Positions 1-12,762 are shown, counted from the stretch's first letter. The stretch is DNA of 64,000 nt from Pycnopodia helianthoides (GCA_032158295.1 CM063246.1:12401608-12465607), one strand, 5' to 3'. Notes: a model not told the origin generated them from the letters alone. Numbers and translations are program-made.

Positions 1-1331
1 TTTGGGTGAAAAATTATCAAAAACATGTTACCTTGAATGGGATCCTTTCTCAAAATAGTTTATACTATCAACAGCTTGCAGTGCTTCTCACCAAGTAAGT
101 TTTTATGGTGATTAGTTTTTGGAGTATTTATCAATCTATGACCCTTCCTTTAACACAGAGAGCTGAGTCTGCAGTGTCTCTAGTCATTTGAATGTTTAGT
201 TATCATTGTGTACACATGGACAGAGTCCATCTTGAGCTGGAATGTTTGCAGTCTAGGCACAAAATGTTATCTAAAACAAAGTACAATGGTTTTCAACAAC
301 AGTCTCATTAACGATCAAACCCCCAATTTCATGAAGCCATTTAACACAAAAAATGCTTAGCTTGGAAAAATTTTGCTTAGCTTAGCAGAAACAGCTTACA
401 AGCCCAAGTATAATTGCTGTTTATGGCTGGTGGTTAACTTATGCTATAAAGCAATATTTTTGTGTGCTTAGAAATATTTTTGAACAACAGAAACGGGTAA
501 CCAGCCAAAATACCATATAAAATATACTGCATGTGACTGGTTCCCTGCTTATTTTTGCAAAGCAAAAATGAATTTTAACCACGATTTTTCACTTTATAGC
601 TTTATGAAATTGGGGCCCATGTGTTTGCCCTTCAAGCCTCGCTTTCTTTACAATGAACTTGAACGGAAATTACAAATGAATTGGCTTTACCATGATAAAA
701 GGTCTATGACAATCAGAGCAAGTCTGGCAGCTTCAAAATGGCTAGTTTAGCCTGAGCCAAAACCAGAGCCTAGGTTCAATAACAATCAAAATAGACCTTT
801 ATCATGGTGTGGCCATCTTGATTTTTTTCCCATTCAATTCAATGTCACCAAACCGCGGCCGGAAGGAGAAATAGTCTGGTTCCTTTTTGTACAATGAATA
901 TTAGCATTCATTACTGTTACTGGATACAGGGAACATTACCAAGATGGTGGCAGCATGATAAAGGTCTCTAATTGTATCTGCAACATCAGCTTTTGGCCAC
1001 GGCTATTGCTAGCTAACTGCATTTGCCCTTTTGCACTTCACATTTGAAAGCCAATGGCCACAGCCATAGCCAATAATGTTCAATTCCAACTAGCCTAGAG
1101 CCTTAAATTTCGGTGACAACACTTATATGTCTTACATATGTCTAACATATGTCTTACAAAAAGCCCATGGAATGCGATGGCTGCAATAGTTGACATGTTA
1201 GCAGATTATAAGTGGAGGTTTAGGTGACCAACTTCAGCATCTAGCCAGCCTCCTCATACACTATATCTTTATCAAGGGTACCAGTAATTTTGCATACAGT
1301 CAGACGTCACGAAGATCTAAGCAAACACAAG
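1..1331. other. Intergenic DNA downstream of PSMG4
   Basis: No gene is visible. Bases 1-162 are the end of a TTAA-type inverted-repeat element cut by the window edge; its terminus reads ACCCTTCCTTTAA and a longer relative lies at 15375-15775. About 325-545 is a copy of a dispersed repeat rich in GCTTAGC with a 'gtaaccagccaa' block. The rest is AT-rich unique-looking sequence containing the PSMG4 3' UTR (transcribed leftward from 1331). I could not place its polyadenylation site. Confidence 0.5.
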
Positions 1332-2786
1332 TCAGAAGTAGAACTTGTCAGGAAAAGCCTTGAGTTCGTTGGTGATTCTCTCTTCCACTAACGGCTGCAG
1401 CATTCTGTCTTGGGGAAGGTCACAGCTCACAAACACCTGTTTCCCGGTCACTTTAGCTGGAGATGAAAAGACGGAATCACTTTTAATGAAAAGACTTTAA
1501 AAATTAACTGGAATAAAGTCAGTAAGAAAACTCATTCCTGTTGTCTATCTTGATGAAAGAGTAACCAAACAAATTACCCAAAGTACTGGATAAGCTTAAA
1601 GATGACTTTGCTTTGTACTGTCAAAATTAAATCAAAGTTAAGTCTACAGACCCAGCAAGTTGGGTTATGATGTTGTTCGATGATTACATTTTTGTCTGCT
1701 ATTATTTGAGAAGATAACATTTTGTTGCAGCAAGGATGAATCTTTCTCTATCAGTTCACAGATGTCTGCACAAATATGGTTGAGATAAAACTCACAGCTC
1801 GAAAACACATGTTGTGTGTATTATAAATAGGTCACATTTGCATCGAGGATAAAAATTATTATTTGTGTTTTACTCATACACCGATGTATAAAGCACTGTA
1901 TACTCTGTGCTTTCCCAAGTCCTGTGAAAAAAAGTTATGTGTGGTCGGAAAGGATTCTGTTGAAACAATTTTCCCCATAAACTGAGTTTCGACCATCGTG
2001 CACACTGATGCAAACTTTTTTTATAAAGGACCGACTTACCCAATTTCTGAGCTAATGCAGTGGAGACCGGATCCGACATGTCCCCCAGTAACAACGATGT
2101 ACTTGGGATACTGTCCTGTCGGGGAAAAATAAAAGCAAAACACAAGCTCTAAGAAGTTAGAACATTATATGAAGCTTTGTCTCCCTCTCCAAAAGGCTTT
2201 CTCCAAGTTCAGGAAAAGGGGACGGCTGTGACCGGCACTACTGACACAAGTCTGTAAGAATCAATCGAAAATGATTGATAAACTGCTTGAAGACGTGAAA
2301 GAATGAAGGATGTAGTTTGGCTTATGCCATTCGATATCTGGTAAATTACTGAATGGGGTAAACTCTATGTATGTATGTTATTTCATTATACCCGAATCTC
2401 AGTAGTCGGAGTAGGTTGAGTAAGTTTGGCAACTATTTACGGTTAACTGGTCAAATAAATTAACAGTTAATATTAACAATTAACAAGTAATATTAACAAT
2501 GATAACAAACAGTCATGAAAGTTTGAAAGAGCAGCCCTGACACTGGGAGTCTTCAAATTTAAATTGGAGAATTCCATTTAAAAAAAGATTAAATACTTAC
2601 TAAATTTGTTGCCATAGCGACGGCTAGGTTGGACAAACTGGCAGGCTGTCTTCCTATCCAAATCATAAAGCTGTCCTGCAGGCGGAGAACATGAAAGTGA
2701 ACCGCCTGTTCACAGATGCTGGCAGTGAAGTCATGAACTGACAGTCTGGACTGGACAGTCTCGGTTGAAGCACTCTCTGTAGACAT
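1332..2786 (-). CDS. PSMG4: Proteasome assembly chaperone 4, three exons
   Basis: The CDS is assembled from three minus-strand exons: 2786-2601 (62 codons), 2115-2040 (25 codons plus 1 nt) and 1456-1332 (to the TGA), giving 128 residues; human PSMG4 is about 123. Each intron (2600-2116, 2039-1457) starts with GTAAGT and ends in CAG. Diagnostic stretches are AVHFHVLRLQDSFMIWIG and NLAVAM in exon 1, DSIPSTSLLLGDMSD in exon 2, and KQVFVSCDLPQD, LVEERI and AFPDKFYF in exon 3, all in the family's order. In the family, PSMG4 pairs with PSMG3 and helps assemble the 20S proteasome alpha ring in the cytosol. The start is the ATG at 2786; the open frame runs 12 bases further upstream to a TTG, which is not a credible animal start. 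Intron 2 holds a repeat arm. The gene is divergent from the beta-tubulin cluster. Confidence 0.92.
1838..1945. repeat. Single arm of the tRNA-core TIR element, in PSMG4 intron 2
   Basis: The block 'gatgtataaagcactgta' followed by 'tactctgtgctttcccaag' matches the left terminal arm of the elements at 13070-13385 and 15018-15315. No tRNA-like core or right arm follows, so this is a truncated copy. Confidence 0.6.
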
Positions 2787-4353
2787 ATTCTCGCACAAGA
2801 ATCTGAATGAAGGAGTGTGATTGAACTGTGAACAAACAAAATCTACCTTTGAAGCCTGACGTAGGTTCTGGATTTTGTGAAAGATAAAAACAAAAATGTG
2901 TATGGGATCAATAATCGTCCAAGAAATCTTTCACTCTCATATTTAACATGTTTGAGAAAGGGGTTTTTAGCGCATTTTATGATTCAGATTATAACCATAT
3001 TATCATAAGTGGTCATCTCTTCTCCCAGTCTAACTGAACGGTTGAACCTATTTTAAAGTAACTTATTATATAGATAGTCGTGATAGTGTGTGGTGTTTAC
3101 TATTTGAGTAGGCATATTATTAGTATTAATTATTATTAAAAAAAATCATTTTCACAGGTTGGTTGTTTGAATTTTGATCGGACGACTGTAGTAAAACTTA
3201 TCCATGATTTGACTGAATGTTCTACAAAGAAACAATGGAACCCAAACAAATGATCTCTTGAGTCTTAGTCTTATCATACCCTTCAGATTCATTCACAGTA
3301 CAGTACTCGGGTAGACCAGACAGCGCAATGCAGTTCTCATGAACTTGTTTATGCTCGTGCTCCAACTTATTTCATGGGCGCGGCCATCTTTAATTAATGT
3401 ATTTTTTATAGAATAGATCGTGAAAATCTCTTTTGCACGTACTCAGCGATGCACCTATCAACATCAACTACAAGTTTTATTCAGTGATATATGGACAAGA
3501 GAGGGCGGTTTCCACGCACAATGGTGACTATTTCAGTACTGAGTGACACATGAGGACCCGAGGCATCACTGTGTATTCGTCAATATTTTTGTAAAATTCA
3601 GATGAATAATATTGTGAAAAGGCATGATAAAAGCGGACGATGGCAGCCGAGGCAACCGTACATGTGTGTACCATTGCATAAAGCCAGTTCCTCAATGCAT
3701 ACTCCATGTAATAATATGTTTTTATTGTGTTTTTCAATATGTTAAATTACATCAGAACGTTTACTATTAGTACTAACAAAAGTTTAAACCATCCTTTATT
3801 TATGGTAAAACACTACAATACATTCATGATTCATGAACTTGCACTTCATTTGTAATCCTTACTCTTAGTCTTATAGTCTTGCCCTATGGTCTTACCTTAG
3901 TGACTTTACGAGACAGTGCATATATGAATGAGTGTCACTGACTAAACACCACAGTCACTGTTTAGACCAATTTTGCATTCTACTTGCCTTAACTGCTTAA
4001 TGACAATTACTAACAGTACATGTATTTAAACTCTTTTTTATACTTGGTAATGAATTATGACGTTGAGCGCAAAGTAGAAACAAGCGCAAGTTAAAAAACT
4101 GCCCTGCTCAAAATGAATTTTTTTTTATCGTTGCTTGTGATCTTGTCCCTTTGTTGGATCTAAGACTTGCATGTTTTAACTAGCACCAGCGAACCACTGT
4201 TAAGGGTGATTGTTGCCTTGTCATAATAAGATCATAGTAAGAAAGAGGCACAAGTGACTACAATCAATCCCTTTGTACAAGTGCAAAATGAAACACGGCA
4301 CAATTTGTCAGTTGTCTTAACAGATTATTCATAAACATTTTTCAAATGTTTTC

Positions 4354-4440
4354 TAGTTGCGATAATCGTAACCCTCCATCCTCCCTCCGGTCTGCGACCG
4401 TCGGGAGGATGGTCGGGAGGATGGAGGGTTACGATTATCG
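4354..4440. mobile_element. Hairpin MITE, damaged copy
   Basis: Begins TAGTTGCGATAATCGTAACC and returns as GGTTACGATTATCG, a near-perfect inverted repeat around a short GC-rich loop. It is the same family as the intact 70-bp copy at 53830-53899. Here the loop is longer (CTCCGGTCTGCGACC plus a repeated GGGAGGATGG) and the last few terminal bases are lost. Confidence 0.75.
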
Positions 4441-4481
4441 ATCTTTTTTATTTTCAACATTGGAATGGGTACACTGTACTA

Positions 4482-4631
4482 GCACCCCTGAACAAAGTTA
4501 TAGACAAAAAAGGGAGACCGCCAACATTAGGGCTTTAAATTTATAGCTCAGTTGGTAGAGTGCTGACAGGCTTAATGCGAAAGTCGCAAGTGCAAGTCTT
4601 GCACTAGTCAATTTATCTTTGTTCAACCCAA
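4482..4631 (+). mobile_element. Short tRNA-derived element with TGAACAAAG termini
   Basis: An A-box-like stretch (TAGCTCAGTTGGTAGAG) and a weak B-box region lie between inverted termini TGAACAAAG (4489-4497) and CTTTGTTCA (4617-4625). Copies at 17580-17660 and 17800-17909 share the same plan. The tRNA-like part lacks a clean cloverleaf, so this is a tRNA-derived repeat and not a working tRNA gene. Confidence 0.65.
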
Positions 4632-5224
4632 AATTATTTTTAAAAAATCTTGAATTTTTTTTCAAAAATATTGTGTATTTTGCAACCTGTCACCCAATCA
4701 ATTACTCCTGTACTCTCATGGCGGGACGTGATAAGGATCGTCAGAAGAAGTTTTTTTGTTCGAGATTTTAATCAAACACACGATGTAGTTCCTGAGTAAC
4801 AGTCTCTTCATCCTATTGTTTGTCTCTAGAGTCCCACATCTTGGTGCCCTCTGCAGTTACAAACGGCTCTGAAAGTTCTAACCAGTGATGGGGGGAAAAG
4901 AAAAACGATGGAAGTCTGTAGGACTGTGAGATGAAACTTCTTCAGTGGAAAATGCCGTCAACCATGACAAGGTATGTATCTACAATATACAATTTAGAAA
5001 ATGTTTTTACTGATTGTTTGTATGGAAGAATTATTATTATTTTTTTAATTAAATTTTTGTTGTGTATTTTTACAAATTACTCCGGAAAGCTTCATTTTGT
5101 CACATTGAAGAGATGTAACAGATGCTTAGATAGGCTCCAATGCCGCAGTGAAAGAGGAAAAGGAGCAATTAAGAGTAACACTATGATATGAAACCAATCT
5201 GTGAAACTTTATGAAAGTATGTGC

Positions 5225-5606
5225 TTAAAGGTAGGGTCATAGATTGTTTTTGATTAACATAATGCTAATTTATCAATAGGCAAAATTATAAAGAAAGATG
5301 CAAAAAAAGTCACCTGTAAAAGATTCGGCTGAATATAGTGTCTGCTTGCTGAAAAAACAGCGATAAAACTGTCACGGTATTTTGACCAGAACGTTGAATT
5401 CATCCATGTTTAGTGAGGTGAAGGTGGGTACCAACTGCATCATCACGGCAGCATTCTTCAGAAATCAGATTCAAATGTTTTGGGCTGAAAATTTATCCAA
5501 ACTATTAAACTTTGAAGGGAATCCTTTCTCAGAATAGTTTATTCTATAAAGAGCTCTGCATTGCTTTTACAAAGAAAGATTTTGTTGTATTTAGAGTAAT
5601 AAAATT
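5225..5606. mobile_element. TTAA-flanked inverted-repeat element, degraded
   Basis: Starts TTAAAGGTAGGGTCATAGAT and contains the block 'gggaatcctttctcagaata' shared with the copies at 1-162 and 15375-15775. The right terminus is lost. A TTAA target and an AAAGG end are typical of piggyBac-type non-autonomous elements; the assignment is inference. Confidence 0.5.
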
Positions 5607-5630
5607 AAAGCTTTACAAGTTTTGAGATGT

Positions 5631-5800
5631 GCCTCCTTTCCTCATATCAAAAGTTGTTAAAAAAAATCAGACCGTGCAATCTCCATGAAGTGTAGGATTT
5701 TATGTTTTTCTTCTATTGAGCTGTGCCAAAAATTGTGCCTGCAGGAAATCCCGGCTCTGTGGCTCTTTTGTAAACATGAGATGTCACAGGTCACATGGTC
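5631..5800. repeat. Dispersed repeat, inverted relative to 19986-20135
   Basis: Contains 'ccatgaagtgtaggatttta' and 'tgtgcctgcaggaaatcc', whose reverse complements occur at 19986-20135. Two copies are seen in the window; the family is not identified. Confidence 0.55.
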
Positions 5801-6702
5801 TAGTTGTATTTAAGGTTTTATCAAACCAAGCAGATTTGCTGATCTATGTTTTAATTATGATATATATTTTTTATAAAAATAATATACAAACACCCAAGCA
5901 AATACACAAACAAACAACTCCAAAACAACAAGAAACAAAACAACATTAGAAATGCAATAAGATGAACAAGATCCCAATAAGAGGCTACCTTCCGGAAAGA
6001 AAATACAACAAGGACAACAATACAAAAACAATACAGCCAAAAAAAAAAAAAAAAATACAAAAAAGAAACAAACAAAACAAGTTAAACAACATGTCAGAAA
6101 ACACAAAATCCCAAAACATCATAAAAAGAGGACCACCCCCCCAAAATGACCTTGATTTGAAGTGAATAAAAATCAAGATGGATGCAAACATAACATTCTG
6201 CAGCAATCACTTCAAAATTTCTTTCCTCGAAATGTCCCTCCCAAATACTGTACTATTAAAAAGTGGTGCTCTAAAGGACATTGGTAAGGGGTAGCTCCAA
6301 GGAACTCTCCCCCTCCACCACCTTGGGGATTTCTCTTTCTCTAGGAAGATCAAAAGTATTCAAAATGTTGAGAAAAAAAATATCCCCTTTTCCTAAATTT
6401 ACAGATAATATAATTTATTTCATGCTTCACTTCCTTTAACTGGACACTGTTTTTCTTTGACAACCAGCGGAAACAAAACACGACAGACTCTCCCATTCAG
6501 TAGGTCAAGAATCACCTCGCGAGTAAAAAAAAATCACTAATCACTTTTTAATTTCATTACATTTCAAATTGACATGCAAGCATCCCGCAGATAAAAAAAA
6601 AGATTAAAAAAACAAAAACCAACACTGGGTCAAATTCTCAGCCCTCCAGGCATTGTCTATCAATAGGTGAATTTATTAAGGAAACATGTAGTGATTTTAT
6701 TA

Positions 6703-6954
6703 TTAACACAAGTTGACTGCATACGGCAGAAGGAAAACAAAAAGTCCCTGTAATAGCATTGAATTGTCCACGTTGGCAAGTCCGTGACTGAGTCTCTCGT
6801 TGTTGAGGTATAGTAGAGCATTGACTAACTCAGTCTGAAGAGTCGTTGGGCACATCAACATCACAGCTGCTCTGTGGACTACCTCTTCCTGTTTAGATAG
6901 TAAGACAAGGTATGTTCTTAGTAGGATTTGTCTCTCGCATGGTTGTGTGTACAT
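6703..6954 (-). other. Unrecognised 83-codon ORF
   Basis: ATG at 6954. The predicted peptide has a helix-like, non-repetitive middle (LLSKQEEVVHRAAVMLMC, TELVNALLYLNNERLSHG). This is unlike the low-complexity translations around it, so it could be a relic exon. I do not recognise a family and see no convincing flanking splice sites. Confidence 0.2.
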
Positions 6955-7054
6955 CGTAGAAGTGTAGAGTTCCAGAGAAAGTGCAATTTTCTTTCAAGAT
7001 TATTTTTCTATTTTTTTTTTTTTTGCACACTAATCAGTACTCAAATGTCAATTT

Positions 7055-7243
7055 CATAGAGCTGCTTAAGCAGTCAATATTACTTAACAAGTTTCTGCTT
7101 AGCAAAAATGAGCCGGATACCAGTCACAAATGTTACATATGACATGGTGAATTGGCTGGTAACATTAATCTGGTTAACGTAATAATGTTGTGCTGAGCTA
7201 CTTTTTGTGCTTAAAAGCAGCTCTATCAAATTGGGCCCAGACC
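7055..7243. repeat. GCTTAGC-rich dispersed repeat
   Basis: 'ctgcttagcaaaaatgagcc' and 'cagctctatcaaattgggcc' bracket a ~190-bp repeat. Related copies, some partial, occur near 325-545, 11690-12015, 17090-17163, 27560-27650, 29440-29580, 30476-30693 and 35990-36150. The two ends are imperfect inverted repeats. Confidence 0.6.
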
Positions 7244-7924
7244 GTGGCTCTTAAAGTCCATAAATTTTACTGCCAGACCAGAATGTTTTTTTATAGGAGA
7301 TAAAATTCTCTTTCTTTCTTTATAGGCCCCCTACTGTTGAACGTTTAGGATGTGGTTAGAAATTTAAAGGCTTAAGTGGATCTTAAGATGTGAGGTAGCT
7401 GGACTGTGACCAGTGGTCTAATGGGTATCTCATGCCCTGTTACTGATATGGTTTAAATTTATGACAGGGATTGTCTACATTTTCAAGTGTACATATCCTG
7501 ATGTTGTGAATGTTTGTGTGTTTTTTTCTCAGAAAACATTGTAAGGGGGAACAATGGAGTGCACCATTTTTTCTTGGGGGGCACCTCTGGCCAATGAAAA
7601 CTGTCTGTAGTTTCCATTTGCTTTTTTTTCTGAAATAGGCCCCTTTTCAGATGTGAATGATCAATTTTTAAAATGTGACAACTTATTTTTGAGCATGCGA
7701 AAGCAACTTCAGTTGACCATTTTGACCAATGAACAGGTTGTGATCGCTAACTGTTGTTAATACATCAGAAATATACATTTATGACAATGCATGGTTAAAA
7801 TCTGGGCTAATAAAACTTCCTGGTAAGTGCACAGTTTACTAGCCCAGTGGGCTACTTACTATATGAAAAGCCTACTGTAACTGCAAGGCCTGTGTACTGT
7901 AAACACTGTTATTTCTGAGTTCTG

Positions 7925-8430
7925 CGAGGATAACAATATAATAAACAAATAGTGGATTTCTTGATATTCCTGATGTAATTATTACCTCATTAATTTAATT
8001 GTTTTTGCGGTACTCCGCTGCTAGTTACAAGATTCCAACTGGCCTCTCGCCAGCTGGCCTGCTCGGTGGTCTAGCGGTCAAGAGGACGGTCTTACAAAGA
8101 GTATGACGAGGAAGGGGAGTCAGAGACCACCCGTATACAACTTTGAAAGCTGTGTAAAATGTTGATATTTAAATAATGTGCATCAATTTTGAAAGGAAAA
8201 TGTTGAGAAGTTCTACTTTGGGGGAGGGAGGGGGTTTTCTCAAAAGAAGTACCTGTAAGACCTTGAAAACATTTAAAAACTTAGGACAGCCAATAAGACG
8301 TCTGCTCTACAATCCCACCAAGTAGCCTGTAGATTTTTTTCCCCGCTGATCTTGGAAAGCCCTAAGTATGAGTGTCCAGGGCTTAACACACATCAGTGTA
8401 AGGGTATACAAAATAAATTAATATTCAACT
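7925..8430. mobile_element. tRNA-core TIR element, copy A (expanded)
   Basis: The core at 8058-8092 (GCTCGGTGGTCTAGCGGTCA) is a tRNA D-arm/A-box match. The right end 'gggcttaacacacatcagtg' corresponds to the right arms of copies at 13070 and 15018. The B-box side is degraded and the interior is longer than in the other copies. Confidence 0.5.
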
Positions 8431-8816
8431 ATTTCAGTTCGTTGCCACAACTGAACATTCATACCATGAATGAAAAGTTGAAATAAATTCTGCATGAAAT
8501 ATTTATTTCAGAATTTTCAAATGTTACCAATTCTAAAATGTTACACATCCCCCTTTTTCAAGTAGAATTCTAACGGTAGAGGAAGTTCATTTTGTCTACA
8601 TTAAGAGGAAATAACTTGTTTAAAATTTGTAACTTTGTCAGGTCACTTTGAACCCTAGTGCCTTAGATATCGGTTTCCTTTTTGTCAGGAAATAGTTCAT
8701 AAAATTTGTTGCTGCATTCGCTAATTGAACAGATTTGTATCTTTATGTGTACATGCACCATCATTCGTTTTGGGAACAGTTTATTCGACTCAATCCACTA
8801 ACTATTGGATTGAGAT

Positions 8817-8992
8817 AAACACACCATCCAATAAACACACCGTCCAGTAAACACACCATCCAATAAACACACCATCCAATAAACACACCATCCAGTAAAC
8901 ACACCATCCAATAAACACACCGTCCAGTAAACACACCGTCCAGTAAACACACCATCCAATAAACACACCATCCAATAAAAACACTGTTCAAT
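8817..8992. repeat. 16-bp minisatellite, 11 units
   Basis: Eleven head-to-tail units of AAACACACCATCCAAT, with CGTCCAGT variants; the last unit is degenerate. Because 16 is not a multiple of 3, all three minus-strand frames stay open, which explains the spurious ORFs here. There are no unique spacers, so it is not a CRISPR-like array. Confidence 0.95.
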
Positions 8993-10590
8993 GCAATCAA
9001 CCTGTGAACTTTTTTCTTTCAACTACATTTGTATTTTGTATGCATAGATGATCCAATTTTAGAACAAAAAACGAAAGGCAACATTTTTCATACACCCTTA
9101 TTTTGATTGTGGCAACCGAAATAAGCAATGATGGTTTGGGTCTCCGATTGATATTTTCTTGACTTTGACTGATGAGACATTTCTCTGGAGAGTTGGTAGT
9201 GCCCTGTATTAAACTTATAAACAGTGAGCTTTCCAATTGAAGGTAATCATTTAAAAATAACTCATAATAGTTACCAATCCAGGGTCCAATTTTCAGGCAA
9301 AATACGTTTCCTTCTTTAGACTGTTTTCCAATTTTTTGCTCAAGGATAAATCAGAAAATTTATTAATAATAAGGCCTGAAAAGTGTGTTAGAGCCTACAC
9401 CATGTGTACGTAGGTCAGCCTGTGTACTTAAAACATTCCTGCTTTTTTCCAAGGGCCAAATATCATGCCTAGATGCTCATCTTAAGATGAATCTTAGTGT
9501 TCTGGGAAATCAAGCCCTGTACTTTGTCTTGAAAAATCAAAGTTAAAACAAATGAAGGTTTTCAAGTAAAACATTCCAGTGAGGACCACCTCTTGGGCAT
9601 CTTTGGGTTGTGTTGATTAGTTTCAATCTGAGTGCTCACTAATTAAAAAGTACAAATTCTCATTAGAAATATTTCCTTCTGTCTAAGCGAAGCCCCCCCC
9701 CCTCCAATTTTGCTGTTGCTAATTTCAATTGCGCAATAAAATTAAGCATGTGTGTACAATGTACATGAACAACCATAAAAAGCCTTAACACGTTGCGCTT
9801 CCCCCTTTTTTTCCCCACAAAAAAGGTGTCCAAAAGTGATTTTCACTGGTTGGTGGCAGGACGCAAATGAACATACCCTTCCAAAAATCAATGATGTACA
9901 TTGTGTTATCCTTTCAATCAGCGGAAGAAAAACATTTTACTGTTGAGAGCAGATTGCCCGAAGAGATTTAATCTCTCTTTTACATAAACAAATAAAACTG
10001 CGAAGATTAACAAGCCATGTTTGCCAATCACTCTCCGATCCCTAGCCACTTCGTTGGATCCATGAGACCCTGAACATGCTGTAGACCAGGTAAAACATTT
10101 CAAAAGCACAGGCTCTCCTGACACTTTCAGTTCTAATTACTGTGGCAGCGTTGACGACACTTAACCTACAGCTTTAGATCCAAAGTTTAAAGGGTTGGCA
10201 GATCCTCCGTTTTGAAATAGTGTAACTTATCCATTTATAGTTTGTTAAGAAGTATCAAGACTTTTAAAGTAAACCTGTGAAGGTGCTTTATTGGTCTTGC
10301 TATGTTTCCACATATTGTTATATTTTTGTGGGTTTTTTTTAATGTTTTTTTTTCTTCTCCCGATTCTATGGACATTTTTCCTTTTGTTTCAAAACATTAG
10401 AACAGTTTTATTTCAAACATACGCTCGTCAAAAGGAGCAAACGACTAACAGTAACAGGGACAGAACAACGTCCAGCAACGCAGCAATAAATTTCTTGTGG
10501 AACCCTGATTATTATGTGGCAATGGTGTACAGCATGCAGGAGTACTTATTACTTTTGAAATCAGTGCAATTTATTCGCAAATAGAAAAGT

Positions 10591-10667
10591 CCATTTTTAC
10601 TTTCTGTTGGTCCATGTTTCGCAACCACAGTTGTTTGTGTAACTTGGACCAGCAGAAAGTAAAATGG
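10591..10667. mobile_element. 77-bp hairpin element
   Basis: CCATTTTTACTTTCTGTTGG at the left end is answered by the inverted AGCAGAAAGTAAAATGG at the right, giving arms of about 24 bp with two or three mismatches around a ~30-bp loop. It looks like a foldback MITE; no target duplication could be assigned. Confidence 0.65.
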
Positions 10668-10900
10668 AAGAGTGGTTAGAAAGTGCCAAAGTGTGGTTTC
10701 TGACTTCGGATAATGAACATAACCAGGAAATGAAAGATAATCAATCAAGCAGTATGGGGCCAGTGTAGAGGAATTAAAAAACACTCATAAAAGCTCTGAT
10801 AAGAGTCAACAAAATGCAGTTTGTGGGTCATATATACATGTAATGGAAGCTATCTGTCTGTAAAATCTAGCACTAACGGGGCATTATGTTCGGAAAGGGA

Positions 10901-11066
10901 CCAGGCCTGGAATTTCATCTTTGAGAGGGCAAGGACATTTTCATTTTGCAAAGGGCACTTTCACTGGAAATACTTAAAGTCTATGGAGAACTTTTGAAGG
11001 GGCACCAAGGCACCAGGGGGCACCGGAGTCTGTGGCTGTGTGGCCTGCGCATAACTCCAGGCCTGA
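10901..11066 (+). mobile_element. ~165-bp AGGCCTGGAATTTCAT element
   Basis: Starts CCAGGCCTGGAATTTCATCT and ends AACTCCAGGCCTG, forming imperfect terminal inverted repeats. The interior 'ttttcattttgcaaaggg' and 'gaaggggcaccaaggc' are shared with the copies at 12291, 21335, 26094 and 41797. Confidence 0.75.
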
Positions 11067-12290
11067 GAGACCACACGGAAGACCACACTTTGTTGTACAC
11101 GGACAACATAAAAACGATGGACAAGCAATATAACTAACACCCTACTTTATAGAGCAACCCTTGATGGGAAACAATGAAGAGCAATGATTGTCTAACCTAC
11201 TCGGCACATGATGATAAAGATGACTCTGGTACTTATTGATTATGATGTACCCTGTACTGCGGAGCCCCATATTGATGGAGTTCCGTCGGTGGAAATCCCG
11301 CTCAGAATATGTCGGGATATTGCTGATAAATTTGTGTCAATACTTTTTTTGAGTGCACCTAAAGATGGCCAAGCGAGTAGTAGACGTAAAGTGGGTCAGT
11401 TTAGGACGTCGATAAAAATAAACAACAACTAAGTGGAACTTAATTGGATTAAACAAACAAACCAGACTGTAAGAATGCCCATCAGCAAGAAGAACCTCAC
11501 ATGGGTTTTTAAAGGGATAAAACTATTTTAATGAAAATTTCGTAGCAAAGAAATTTCCACAGACAGTGATCTGCTGTAGATATATTCCGGTCTGGAATTA
11601 TGCTCTACTGGGGCAAGGTCATCTTTCCAAAGTCGATGTAGATGTGTACCTCCGCCCCATTTAAAGACATTGGGACAATTTTAAGGCGGCACCATGACCA
11701 GGGGCAAATTTCAAGAGGCTTTCTGTAAAACCTTAAGCACATTTTTGTGCTTAACGCACACATAGCAGATAACTGCATTTGTAAGCAAAAGAGTAAATTC
11801 ATAAATGGTTGAGCGCATTTGACAGCTAATGGGGATTTTGACAATGGATTTTCAGTGGTGAGTCACTCGTCTGCTTACACGATCCTTGAGCAAGTTAGCA
11901 TGAACTTATGCTGTAATTATGGTAAGCAGAATTTAATGAATGCAAATTGTGCTAAGGACGTCTTTGTAAGCAGAATAGGTGTACCGGTACTAACACAGGA
12001 TTGATGAAATTGGGCCAAGGGTAATGGAAGCCACAGCCTCATGTACTTGGTCTCTGCCACGTTTGATATGTAAGCCTTCTTGCCAGTTAAGTCTTGAAGA
12101 AAAACAAACCTCCGGAAGAGCGATTTCCTTTCTTGATCATTCATGGAATTGAATGCTTTGTTTCAAGTTCCTTTGAACCTTGCTTTAATCTAGGTTCAGA
12201 CTAATAGGCAGTGTCGGTTTGTCGCATGTCTTTTTTTTCCAAGGGTAGAACATCAGACAGCTAGCACATAATGTAAAGAGTGTTTCACTG

Positions 12291-12460
12291 TCAGGCCTGG
12301 CATTACATGGAAGGCCACGGAGGCCATGGCCTTCGTTGCCCCTGGTCCTGGCCTTGGTGCCCCTTTAGAATTTTCCCATAGACTTTAAGATTTTCTAACA
12401 AAAGTGAATCCCTTTGAAAATTTAAATGTCCTTGCCTTCTCACAGATGAAATTCCAGGCG
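12291..12460 (-). mobile_element. ~165-bp AGGCCTGGAATTTCAT element, reverse orientation
   Basis: Begins TCAGGCCTGG and ends GATGAAATTCCAGGC; the interior is the reverse complement of the copy at 10901-11066 (for example 'ttggtgcccctttagaattt'). Confidence 0.75.
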
Positions 12461-12644
12461 ATCATTTCCTAGACCGATCAATACCAAATTAATTTTTGCC
12501 TGGCGGTCTGCTTGCCTCAAGATCGGTGACTTATTGATTTGATGTCATCAAGCTCGCGCTGTGACAGGTGACGCTCGCTGTCGATAAATGACATCTGGTT
12601 TCAGACATCTGGACATTCAGCACAAGGGTGTCATTTCATGTTTA

Positions 12645-12762
12645 TTCATGTGCACAGCCACAATCATGGGTACACATTTTTTTTTTGTGTCCATGTTATG
12701 AACAACAGTTTGAAATGTTACAGTGATGTAACAGTTATTTCAATGTTGTTTGTAAATGAATT
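12645..12762. repeat. Block duplicated on the other side of tubulin exon 1
   Basis: 'agccacaatcatgggtacac' through 'cagttatttcaatgttgttt' recurs with small changes at 14829-14925 in intron 1 of gene 1. In both places it is followed by a tRNA-core TIR element, so a local segment appears to have been duplicated around exon 1. Confidence 0.7.

Noticed and set aside
2784..2798. Upstream start for PSMG4 at 2798
   Set aside because: The codon there is TTG; the first ATG in frame is at 2786.
5851..6206. Overlapping hydrophobic ORFs suggesting a small membrane protein
   Set aside because: They translate poly-A/T-rich low-complexity sequence on both strands; there is no conserved start context or structure.
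8817..8992. Regular short repeats resembling a CRISPR array
   Set aside because: Units are contiguous with no unique spacers, and the genome is that of an animal; it is a minisatellite.
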